Shown: positions 23,555 through 35,061 of the stretch, one piece after another
Layout of the letters: the number at the start of each line of letters is the position of its first letter
Numbering within the stretch: position 1 is the first letter of the stretch
The notes under the pieces: generated by a model
Seen by the model: only the letters and a program-made list of their open reading frames with translations
What the model was told of the DNA's origin: nothing
Database searches by the model: none
Translations under genes and position numbers: made by a program
Assembly: GCA_949752735.1 (NCBI GenBank)
Contig: OX457037.1
Location: forward strand, 15,712,017-15,776,016
Direction of reading: 5' to 3'
DNA length: 64,000 nt
Source: Lumbricus terrestris
Lineage: Eukaryota; Annelida; Clitellata; Crassiclitellata; Lumbricidae

Positions 23555-24260
23555 ATGAAGTGTCTCGTTGTCCTCGCTTTGTGCTTTGTGGTCACCATGG
23601 CTTCTATACCGGACGGTTACGCTCACGGACGATACGCCTTCTACGGACGCTACGCAGGTAAGTATTCTCTAATACAAAATCACGGTTGCAGATCATGTAA
23701 CTTGCTTGAGGCAGCAAAACGGAGATTTATTATAGACAGAAAAATAAAAGTATTACGACACATTTGATTAGTGTCGACATAGCAATAATAGCATGGACAA
23801 ATTTAGTTCTATTAAATGCTTTAGCTAGACGTCTAGTTTCAAAAGTAAATAATATAAGGATTAACCTACGGAAGTCTCTCTTAGTCACATAATAGACGTA
23901 GGCCTATATTAATGCGATATTTTGCATTTTGTTGTTTTATCAGATAAATGCGGAAACGATGGTTTCTATTACAAGACCGATTATTCGTTCGTCATATGTT
24001 CAAACGGAAACGCCTACGAACAGCCCTGTACACCCGGTTCACGTAACTCCGGATACGACCACTACAACCACGGTAACCACTACTACTACCGCGACTTCTG
24101 TGATGTCAACCTCGTCGACAGCGGAGCTGGTATTCCACATGGATATGGTCACCAAGACGCAGGATATGGATACGGTCACGACGCTAAAGTTGGACACGGT
24201 CACGGCGCCGGATATGGAAATGGTCACGATGCCGGATATGAGCACGGATCCCGCTACTAG
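23555..24260 (+). CDS. P4: CBM14-like protein, array copy
   Basis: Exons 23555..23657 and 23944..24260; 139 aa. One change from P1: Ala to Thr directly after the third mature cysteine (QPCTPGSRN). A transposon is inserted about 290 bp past the stop (24549), beyond the homologous AATAAA, so the transcript end may be unaffected. Confidence 0.88.
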
Positions 24261-24642
24261 TGCGTTATGATTATGGATGTCAGGAAATTCCTTCAGTAGG
24301 CTTTCATACAATGGTTGTCAATGGACTGAATTGGCAGAAGACGTTTAGTATGAATCGTTTGTTGACGTGATATAAACAAAAAATTAAATCCACAAAATTG
24401 TTCTTCATGTTTAATCGAAAAATTCGAAACTTCTATATCAAGGCAAATAATAAACACTATCCTCTTCCCCCACCCCCGTCATTATCGCCTCCGGATAAAA
24501 AAAACCGTAAAGTATCTCACTGGGTAGGACATTATCCTTCAGTCTTTGCAGGGGTTATTTTAACGTGCAGCTGGACACAAAGTGTGTAGTTGGGAAAGAG
24601 ATTTGTGCAGTTAAACATCAGATCTTGTGCAGTTACTTTTTG

Positions 24643-26091
24643 CAGTGCCGGCGCTAGGGTATCGGGGGCCCCCCCCAAAAAAACTTGAGGCCCCCATACC
24701 ATACCTTGAGCTCTCATCTCATTAAAATTTCTCATAATATAAGTGCTAGAAGAGATATGGTGTAAGACTTCAATAAATGTACCCTCCCAATTGTTAAATT
24801 TTGTGGAATTTCCATGCTGTAATGGTAGAATTTTAAGCTGTCGTCTTTACAAAAATTGCTCATTTTTCAATTCTTTCAATGCTGTTAGTCGTGGTTTAGG
24901 ACTTCAGAGTGTCCCCTCTCCATTGTTTAAATTTGTCCGATTTGCCATCTGTAATGGTAGCATATATAGGCTGTCAGCTTAACAAAATTGATCATTATTG
25001 ATGGTCAGTGGATGATACTTATGAAATATTTCTGAAATATTGGGGATACAAGGATAACATCCCAACCACAAATTGTGGGGCCATGCCCCTGTCCACACCC
25101 CCAAGTCTCCTCTTTGGTTGAAGGACAATTAATGCTCTATTGGTTTGCGTAATATGATTTTGTATGCTTTGCGTTAAAACATAATTCGGTGCGTGATTTC
25201 ATGAATGAACAGTCATGAAAGGTATAATTACCAGCTACATTTGAGGCCCCTTGCAAACTTGAGATCAGACACATAACAAGGACATCTGGGACCCTACACA
25301 GGCTTTAATGTTTGGGCCTCACGCAGGTTTTATTTTGAGGCCTCATCCAATTATCAATTAGAATAAGTTACAATTTATAAACGTTGTGTTTGAGAAAGTG
25401 GATGAAATTGCCTGAGTTAGTTTAAATGGCTTTATACTTACGCCCAAAATCTGTATGATATTTGCATTAGGTCTGCTATGGCAGTGCCATATGCTTAGTT
25501 GAGGCATGCAACAATCCGGATCTGTACAGTCACAAATAGGCATAATGACCAGCTAAATTTGGGGGCCCCTTTCAAACTCTAATAGCTTTATACTTACGCC
25601 CAAAATAAGTATGATATTTGCATTAGGTCTGCTATGGCAGTGCCATATGGTTAGTTGAGGCATGCACCAGACCGGATCTGTACAGTCACAAATAGGCATA
25701 GTGGCCAGCAAAATTTGGGGGCCCCTTTCAAACTCTAATAGCTTTATACATACGCCCAAAATAAGTATGATATTTGCCTTAGGTCTGCTATGGCAGTGCC
25801 ATATGGTTAGTTGAGGCATGCACCAGACCGGATCTGTACAGTCACAAATAGGCATAGTGGCCAGCTAAATTTGGGGGCCTCTTTCAAACTCTAATGGATT
25901 TATACTTACGCTGAAAATCAGTATATTTGCATTAGGTCTGCTATGGCAGTGTCATATGTTTAGTTGAGGCATGCACCAGACCGGATCTGTACAGTCACGA
26001 ATAGGCATAATGACCAGCTAAATTTGGGGGCCCCTTTCAAACTCGGGGCCCCCCCGGCCGGGGGGTACGGGGGGTGCTAGCGCCGGCACTG
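24643..26091. mobile_element. Nested 1.45-kb DNA transposon with G/C-rich ends
   Basis: Ends CAGTGCCGGCGCTAGGG / TGCTAGCGCCGGCACTG, with 8-bp target duplication ACTTTTTG at 24635-24642 and 26092-26099. It lies wholly inside the 24549-28758 element. It contains a four-copy 156-bp tandem array. No coding capacity is recognised. Confidence 0.88.
25425..26040. repeat. Four tandem copies of a 156-bp repeat
   Basis: Copies begin near 25425, 25581, 25737 and 25893. Each holds GCTTTATACTTACGCCCAAA, GGTCTGCTATGGCAGTG and TTTGGGGGCCCCTTTCAAAC. The last copy runs straight into the element's G/C-rich right end, so part of the repeat resembles the terminus (GGGGGCCCC). Confidence 0.87.
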
Positions 26092-27059
26092 ACTTTTTGC
26101 CTATAGTTGCATGAACCAACGAGAAATTTGTGGTAAAATGTTGGACACAAACACGATAGTAACAGCCCAAAGTGAACATCTTTGAAGCGATTTATTTGGG
26201 TGATATTTATGTTCAGGAAAAGAGCAGGCCTGTTGAAATTTGACGTGAACTATAATAGATATGGTGATTACATGCAGTTTTCAAATCAATCATTAGACCG
26301 ATACGGCGAAGGTCACCCGTGTGCATGAAGTAAGAGCGGGGGAAATGAGTGATGTAATCGAAGACAAGGTTCTGCTAAAAATCACACATAGGCTGCAGAC
26401 AGAAGAATTTGCAGTAGGCTAAATGTATGGGCGGATGCAGATTCGAGGCCTGCTGTAGGTTGATATCCTGATAAAGTTGTAAAGGCCGGGGTTATCCTTC
26501 ATACCATAATGACGACTTCTTGGCCATCGTAGTCTACTTTCTTCTGCTTTTGCCGCTTACTCTGACAAGCTGAAGCAGGAAGGGACGTAGACAGTGAGAC
26601 GCATAAAGCAAAATAGGTCTAGGCCTACTGTAATATAACAACCCAAGTATCTAACTGGAAACAGGCGATGGAAAGAAAAGAATTAATCAGGCAGACATCC
26701 AGACTGAGCTAACCTTTCAGCCACACAGGCTATCCAATACATGCATAAGCTTACATGATGAAGGATTGTAGGTCAATGCATACTCAAATTTTCTTCCAAA
26801 TTCTCCATATATCCCCATATTACACGCACCCTTTTTGAGTTTATGTGATCCCATCCAAAAATCACCATCCTCAGAATCTGAAAGATACACGAAGGCCTAT
26901 GTTTTTGAACTAGAATCTCGCACAGGGGTGTAGACTTAGATGTGATAGGATCGAGGAACGGAACCCGGAACTTGTGGTGGTGACGGAGATGCTTATATCT
27001 TATATCCCCCAAATATTTCAGAAATATTATCACAAACATTATTATAGATTTCTACGGTG

Positions 27060-27660
27060 TTATCCACTGCTTGTCCATAATTATCAATTTTGATACAGAT
27101 GACAGCCTAAACTGGCACCATTACGTTGTGTAAATTAAAAAAATTAAGATACAGGTAGGGGAAATTATTCAAGTCTTAAACCACGTCTTTGAGTACCAAA
27201 TTATGATTGAATTTGTCAAGGTAACAGCCTAAAATGCTATTACAACAGTGGGCAAATGACGTTTTTCAAACAATGGACGAGAAAAGAAAATTATGAGAAT
27301 TTTTTCAAATGACAGCTTTAATTGCCAGATTAACAGCGTGCAAATGAAAAAATTAAACAATAAGGAGGAGACTCTAAACTCTAAAAACCGTAGCTGCCAG
27401 CATTTAAAAAGAGCAATTTTGTTCAGATGACAGTTACCTCGTTGTAGAAATTCAGAAATGTAAACAATGGGGAGGGGGATTTATTGAAGTCTCAAACCAT
27501 GCCTTTTGGCGTGAAATTTGTGAGCAATTTTTTGAAGATCACAGTCTAAAAGTTGCCATTATAATGTTGTAAAAAATATTTAAATAATGGGACGGGACAT
27601 TTATTAAAGTCCTAAACCATGACTATCAGCACTGAAATGACGATCAACCTCGCTAAATTA
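27060..27660. repeat. Degenerate ~110-130-bp tandem repeats
   Basis: Recurring GATGACAGCCTAAA-like motifs appear near 27098, 27221, 27308, 27426 and 27537, each followed by a short AT-rich segment and a 'catgactttgag/caaaccatgcc'-like block. The same unit occurs in reverse orientation near 24,770-25,010 (GGCTGTCAGCTTAAC, GTAATGGTAG). Confidence 0.5.
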
Positions 27661-30600
27661 CAAATTAGAATACCACCAGCGCGGTGTGGAAATTAAACTA
27701 AATTCGAAAATGGGATTGGTGCATCGCCTTCCAAAACACCTACCCAGCTATAGGTGCTTGTGCATTGGAAATTACATGTATTGTCATTCGGTCGCTCGTT
27801 CGTTTCCACAAACCCAGGACCAAGTCTGTGGCTATGTTCACATACACATTCTGGTTCTCATGAATGAATGACACCAGAGCTTGCAGGTTATAAAATTTCC
27901 AGCAGTCGTACCCTAAGCCAAGTCATGGTGTGGTAAAATGTCATTTACATGTAGATCGGCGACGCTGCTCCTGGTTAAAACTGCTATTGGCTTAAACAGT
28001 ACATATTCGTGCTGATGTGAGTGTTAGTATAGGCCTTTCGATCAATAATGACCATTTGGGAGGTTTGCTAATGATATTTATCGGTCTTACATCGTATTTT
28101 GCAGTTAGTGGGTTATATTTTATACAAAATTTGAAATTAGCTCAAAGATTTTATTTCTTGGGGAAATATCTCATCTTATCTGCTAGCCTTAGCTTTAGCA
28201 AAACAATATCATGTTGATCTTAATGACCAGGGTTTCAGAGCAGAGAAGCAACATTTAGACGTACTCTTACATAGGCCTACTAGCGAAACTTTGGAAGTGT
28301 CCAGGAACATAGGACCATCGAACTTTATTACACTTAACAATCTTTCTGAGCTATTTCCAATTCCAGCAACAGCAAGGTTGTAAGGAATCTTTAAGGGATC
28401 TCTAGTCGATTAAGGATATTGAAAAGTCTAAACGTCTAAGAACGTCTAGGCCTAGCTGATTTCATTCGTTAATTCATTTGGAGATTTTGCCATGATGAAC
28501 TTTGAGTCAAACATTGTCATAACTCATAACAGTTGATTTTGATCTTTAATATGAATTTTATAAAGTCGGAAAATCTTAATATTCAAACATCTAAAGCTCC
28601 AGTCGAAGGCCAAGCGCAAAGCACCAGCTTATTAACGAGCGCTCACCAAAAGCTGCTTCAGCTTTGAGGGACAAATCCCTAGTCAAGGACTTTCTTATGT
28701 CCAGTCTCAAAATACGTCATTTATGTGCAGTTGAGAAAATTCCTTAAAATAACCCCTGAGTCTTTGATAGTATAACCTGCAAGTGATGCAAATATTAAAG
28801 AATAAGAGTTTTGAGTGCATATCTATACAATAATTATTGTAAAAAATATATTAGGATTATATTTGTATAATTTGCATAAAAGTTATAGATCGCAAATATC
28901 TATAGGAGTGCATTTAGGTGTAACTTAGTACGCCTACGCTAGAAATTGAGACAAATCTACCAGAATATAGCATTATTAATTTATTTCACTAGTTATCTAA
29001 AGTTCCTGACAGCATCTCTCGTTCATTGTAAATATAATTTTAGATGTAGGCCTAGACGACATTTCCAAATCTCCAACTTAAATCGTAAACAACATTACAA
29101 GATCTTATTTTTGTGGATCTAAGTGACACCCACAACTCCAAGTGTTAGAAATGAATAACTCTATGACACTAACAAGTCTTTAAGCTGCATCTGATTGGCA
29201 CTAGCATGCGTTGTCGGTGACGGCGCTAACAAGTTGACACAGCGAACAAACCAGGACAATTAAGCTTTATCAACTAAATGAAGAAACAGACTAATTATTG
29301 AACAGAAGGGGGATTTTGTCCAGGGGAATAATGTCCTGTGAAAAATCTGGGCGATTTTGTCCGGGACTTTTGTCTGGGGGATGATGTCCCGGGACAAAAT
29401 GTCCATGGAATTGTCTCCTAAAGCCAGATAAAAGCGATGCTTCATTGTAATTGTAATTGTAATTGTAATCGTACATTCATATAGCGCCACTTCAAGAGAA
29501 CTCCTCAGAGGCGCTCATCCTCATCTATTGTCTCCTAAAGCCAGATAAAAGCGATGCTTCATCCTCATCTATTATACTTCTCCATAGTATTTATCTACTA
29601 GCATAAATTCATCAAGGAAATAAAACTTGATTTAGTGTGTCTTCAGGAAATCTTACCAGAAGCGCTTCAGACCCAACCGCTGCTGGAATAAACAGCTTTC
29701 AGATAGGCATAAAATGTTCCAAGGAAGGAGAGGCAACTCTGTTCACGAAGGCCGTCCCGGATTGTCTGGTTTATTGACAGGACGACCTGATATCTATACA
29801 TTGATCATTTTGACTAATATTTTTTTCTGAAATGGGTTTTTAAAGAGTGCTTGCACCAAACTATGCCCAGTTCTCGTCCAATTGTATAATGCGAGAAACA
29901 CTGAGTTGCTACATTACAAAACCTGCACTGTTTGTACATCATCACCTCCAAATTGTAGCCTACTTTAAACGTTTTTAGTAAAAATTGTTCAAAACTGGTC
30001 CGATTAACGTTCATTTGAGTAATCTCCATCAGTCTGTTAAAATACTGTGTCTGAATATCGTGATTTGCAAGTTCCACTCGGCTCATAATATGATATTTTC
30101 TATTAAGCCGTGTTTCGAATAAGCTGCGATGCAAGCAGAATGTTTTCAAACTATGTTGACTCTGTGATTCAGGTTTCCGAAAGGGAATAAATACTATAGG
30201 CTAATGATTGTTTCCATGATCAGTTACATTAATTGAGAATGAATAGCTAAACCTTTCAGGACTGCATGTCAAAAAGTTACCAAACTCAATATGTATGGAT
30301 ATTAATTCCATAGCAATTATTTGACGAAAACCCAGGTGGCCGTTCTGTGTCTGTGCAGTGTGCATGCATGATTGTGAGGTATGGCTTGGAATGTAGAATT
30401 CTGAAGATTTTCGTGTCATCTATTCAACAATAGCGAAGCTTCGTTGTTTTCATTCCCTGAACGTCGCTATTATAATTTTATAGTTTCTAAATTTTCATAC
30501 AGAATGCAGATAATTAACCTAAATCATAATTTCCCATAATTTCTCATTACTCTGAATGGTTCAACAGGAAGCATTTGCATAATTGTTTGGTAAAATGAAA

Positions 30601-31257
30601 ATAGTGAGTAAGCCTAGTGGAGCGTTTCGTAACTTCTTCTAATGTGTGTAGAAAGCAGCTGCAGGCTACTATCGAGATTCATTTCCACAACAATTTTCAA
30701 CCAATCTGATTATTAACAAGTTTATTCTACCCAAAACTCACAGATTCTTGTCAAAATGTAGCAATTGAACAACTAAAATAAAGCAACAATTAGATAATGC
30801 ACCTTCATTTATAGCGCATGATCGCGTAGACTGGTTCCTGTAGATAGGAACCATTGAACTAGCATGTGATTGAGTGCTGGTAGGCCTTCGAATTAATTGA
30901 ACGCTGGGCGACAGTGAGGAGCTCAACCGGGTGTTATTTATCAATTATGTGGGCACGAACAAATTCTTTAGAATAATATTGATTCCGAGCAATTTGGATT
31001 TTTGCTGAATAGTTTACAGGAAATATTGTACTGACCTTGATGCCATTTAGAAATGGTTTTGGTAAATTAAATATGAGTTAAAATGACCAGTCGAGAGCAG
31101 TACTGAAAAGGTATTATTCGTCAGGCATAACATGTACAATATTATTGTACAATGTACATCTACTAATAATCAGTATATCTTTATAGTTTCTGAAACTGTT
31201 CTCGCCATTTTCAACTCGTGTATGCCGTTCAAACAAAAACCTAAAGAACAATCTGAA

Positions 31258-32361
31258 TTAGTATCCAGCTACAAGACCATGTCCATATCCTGCGTCGTGG
31301 CCATATCCATATCCAGAATCCTGACCCTTGCCATATGCACTATCACGTCCGTATCCATAGCCAGCACCCTGGTGACCATATCCGTGTGGAATGCCTGCTC
31401 CGAGGTCGACGAGGCTGACATCACAGAAGTCGCGGTAGTAGTAGTGGTTTCCGTGATTGTAGTGGTCGTATCCGGAATTACGCGAACCGGGTGCACAGGG
31501 CTGTTCGTATGAGTTTCCGTTCGAACAGATAACGAACGAATTATCATCCTTGTAGTAGAATCCGTCGTTTCCGCATTTATCTGTTGAAAGATGTCAGTGA
31601 TTTGATAAAAACACTATAAAATACTTCAATACCTTTATCTACATGTATTTATAGAAAAAGCTGAAATGGATTAATCCCGCTAATTACGTAAATCTGCTGT
31701 GAGTCTGAAAGCTGTAACAACTTACTACAAGAATAGTTGTTGGCCTACATCGCAATTGTTAGCGCAAACTTCAACCTAGCAAAACGCTAATTCAAAGCTG
31801 AGTAATAGCAACTGCTTAAACAAACAGTCTTTCGGATATAGAGTAATGTCATTTTCAAAAATTGCAAATATAATGAACATGATGCTCCAATTCTATGCAG
31901 TGTACGATTTTCTGCAGCCTCCAAGAACTTTTTTTGAAGAGGAGACGCTGAATATGAAACCGCGAGTCAAGTTTATTCTGTCAACATCATATTCAAAATG
32001 TGTAAGCGTCTTTAGATACCGAATCACCCGTCGGATTTCTGCAAAATGCGGTGTTTGGATCTTCACTGTATCTCTAATAAATTCGTTATGCTCAATTACA
32101 CAAATTTCATTAGACCTACACTTTAATGGGATTTTAAGACAACGCTTTAGTAAATTATACATCTAGATGTTGTTTTCACGATTAGGCCTACTAATTTCTG
32201 GGTTATTTGTTGCTTTTTCTGGGTGTATGAAAATGATAGTCAAGATAATTTCACTTACCAGCGTAACGTCCGTAGAAGGCATATCGTCCGTGAGCGTAAC
32301 CATCCGGTATCTCAGCCATGGTGGCTACAGTACACATTGCAAATACAACGAGAAACTTCAT
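31258..32361 (-). CDS. M5: CBM14-like protein, array copy
   Basis: Exons complement(32259..32361) and complement(31258..31580); 141 aa. It shares Ser after the last cysteine and the LVAGY end with M2, but keeps Gly in KGQDS like M1. Frame and splice sites are intact. Confidence 0.88.
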
Positions 32362-32792
32362 ATTGCAACGGTTCAGTTCGTGTTGTTCGGCTGAAACTTG
32401 TACGAATGTTAAGCTTTAGATGTTTTGCTTGGCTTTTATAACATACAGCAGCCAATGAGAGACAATTTATAACATTTCTGGACTCATCTACAATGTACCA
32501 TAGTGCGCAGAACATGCCAGCCCTACGTTTAGCATTCTGCTCACGTAATTGGATCTTGCCGCCCACTGTTGAGGCACAAGGCCAATGCATTGTCTGCGTC
32601 CTTGGTATGCACAAACGCACGCAACGGCGAACATCCTGTTACCATCGCCAAATAATAGCACAGCCTGCAAGTTTATTATGGGTGACAAGCAAAATCCGGA
32701 GCTTTCTGATTGGTTACATTTCACTATAAAACACAACTGTCCTTAACACTACCATTCAGAAATTTCACGTCCACAGAAGAGAAGTCCAGAAG
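32362..32792. promoter_or_regulatory. Bidirectional promoter of M5/P5
   Basis: TATAAAA at 32725-32731 (P5) and TATAAAAG on complement(32433..32440) (M5), with ATTGG boxes as in the other units. It is of the C/D/E type. Confidence 0.72.
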
Positions 32793-33492
32793 ATGAAGTG
32801 TCTCGTTGTCCTCGCTTTGTGCTTTGTGGTCACCATGGCTTCTATACCGGACGGTTACGCTCACGGACGATACGCCTTCTACGGACGCTACGCAGGTAAG
32901 TATTCTCTAATACAAAATCACGGTTGCAGATCATGTAACTTGCTTGAGGCAGCAAAACGGAGATTTATTATAGACAGAAAAATAAAAGTATTACGACACA
33001 TTTGATTAGTGTCGACATAGCAATAATAGCATGGACAAATTTAGTTCTATTAAATGCTTTAGCTAGACGTCTAGTTTCAAAAGTAAATAATATAAGGATT
33101 AACCTACGGAAGTCTCTCTTAGTCACATAATAGACGTATATTAATGCGATATTTTGCATTTTGTTGTTTTATCAGATAAATGCGGAAACGATGGTTTCTA
33201 TTACAAGACCGATTATTCGTTCGTCATATGTTCAAACGGAAACGCCTACGAACAGCCCTGTGCACCCGGTTCACGTAACTCCGGATACGACCACTACAAC
33301 CACGGTAACCACTACTACTACCGCGACTTCTGTGATGTCAACCTCGTCGACAGCGGAGCTGGTATTCCACATGGATATGGTCACCAAGACGCCGGATATG
33401 GATACGGTCACGACGCTAAAGTTGGATACGGTCACGGCGCCGGATATGGAAATGGTCACGATGCCGGATATGAGCACGGATCCCGCTACTAG
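32793..33492 (+). CDS. P5: CBM14-like protein, array copy at the array edge
   Basis: Exons 32793..32895 and 33176..33492; 139 aa. The intron is 6 bp shorter because GGCCTA is missing from the AGGCCT motif near 33,137. In the tail, KVGHGHG is replaced by KVGYGHG, the variant also found in diverged P6 (KVGYGQG). The last part of this copy thus looks closer to the older family members. Confidence 0.88.
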
Positions 33493-35061
33493 TGCGCTAT
33501 AATTATGGATGTCAGGAAATTCCTTCAGCAGGCTTTCACACTATGGATGTTAATAGACTGATTCGGAAGAAGACGTTTAGTATGAATCGTTTGTTGACGT
33601 GAAATACATGTATACAGGAAAAAAAATTAAATTCACTACATATAGTGCCTCATGTTTAATCGAAAATTTCGAAAGTTCAAGCCTATATCAAAGAAAAGAA
33701 TAAACACTATCCTCTCCCCGATATTATCGCCTTCGGATAAAAAAATCCGGACAGTATTTCCTTGGGTAGGACATTATTACAGCTTGTTATTGGTGTAATC
33801 AGTTCAAGTCATCAAACTGACTCCACCGCAAACCCAGTTTCATTTTCAGTTGGTTATTAACTAGGCCAGTGGTTCTCAAAGTGGTGGTCCGCGGACCGGC
33901 GCCGGTCCGCGGAGACCTGATCACCGGTCCGTGAAGAAGTCTGAGAGTGAAAATAAATTATGAATACTAATTTATACATGTTTAAAATTTTGAACTTATT
34001 TGAATTGTTGTTAAAAATTTATTCAAACCTCTTCCCCGAATTAAAAAATACATTACCAGTGCCTTATTTTAACTTGCAACTGACTTTTTAAGCAATTTGT
34101 ATTTTTAAAATTAATTTTCTACGTCTATTACTGACTGCAGTAATTTAGGCCTACTGCAGCAGTTGCGTTTTATTTCTGTTGATTCTTTGGTGTGCGATAG
34201 TCAAGTAAACGCTGATCAATCATTAAGTTTTTTCTTACTGGATGTAGGTCTTTTAATTTTATAACATGATGTAAAATTAAAAATATAAACAAATGTTTTT
34301 GTGATTTTACAAAATTGCAAAATGTAAACAAGCCTGTCTGGGCATTTAAAAAAATTAAATGAAAGAATATCGCTAGAGCGTGGCCGCTCAGACACTTTGA
34401 ACTCATAAAATGATAATTCTGAACTGGTTTCCTATGAGAACATCCAATCTAAAAAGGAATCAACATTCACACGAAAATATGATCCGCTAAAATAGGCCTA
34501 TTAAAAAAAAATAAAATGTGGTGATATTCTGATTTCTGTGTTTTATTTCGAGCAGGTGTGGTAAAAAATTATTAGCGACGCCCTCTTCCTTTATCCAGGA
34601 TTGGAACTGGCACTGATAGATAGGGTGCATCAAACGCCCCAGAATTTTTAAAAAACTTTCAAAAGTTTTTGTCCCTAATTCACTTCTTTTCCTATTACTA
34701 AAAAAGTTTGTTTCCCAAAATTTGAGAATTTTCTGACATATTCTAGGTATCCCACCCAGCAACTGAAGTTTTACAATGGCGAACACACTGAACAGATTAT
34801 GCATTATTATGCTGCAACAAGACTTTAAAGATAGGTCAAATAGTTCTTAACATTATCTGTGCTGAATTAGCCAAGAGCCACTTCAGAAGTATTGCAAAGT
34901 ATTGCAAAGATTCTTAGAAGTGAGCATATTTATTATTACTATTGTGAAAACATTTATGTTGCGATGCTATTACATGACACATGTCAAGCGGATATTGTCA
35001 TTCGGAAGTTGGCTTGCGTTTGCGCGTATTGGATTGTCTCTGCCGGTCTTGTTCCACAACT

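Larger units (their letters stand above)
24549..28758. mobile_element. 4.2-kb hAT-like DNA transposon in unit D
   Basis: Inverted ends CAGGGGTTATTTTAA / TTAAAATAACCCCTG, with 8-bp target duplication AGTCTTTG at 24541-24548 and 28759-28766. The empty site is present in units A, B and C (CAGTCTTTGATA). I recognise no transposase: the longest frames (88 aa and under) show nothing familiar, so it is probably non-autonomous. It is itself interrupted by a GC-ended element at 24643-26091. Confidence 0.88.
16670..30312. repeat. Tandem unit D (5.03 kb plus two insertions)
   Basis: Unit interrupted by an LTR element (17073-21468) in the spacer and a DNA transposon (24549-28758) downstream of P4. Subtracting both insertions and their target duplications from the 13,643-bp spacing returns about 5,025 bp, the same as units B and C. 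Confidence 0.92.
30313..33780. repeat. Tandem unit E, incomplete on the right
   Basis: The last young unit. It carries M5, the promoter and P5 with near-identity to units A-D. From about 33,495, just past the P5 stop, the 3' flank diverges clearly (many substitutions and indels), and similarity is lost by about 33,780. The change from near-identity to divergence within one unit marks the edge of recent homogenisation. Confidence 0.88.

Noticed and set aside
25425..26040. Possible CRISPR or satellite array
   Set aside because: The repeats are 156 bp head to tail without spacers and lie inside a transposon in a eukaryotic genome.
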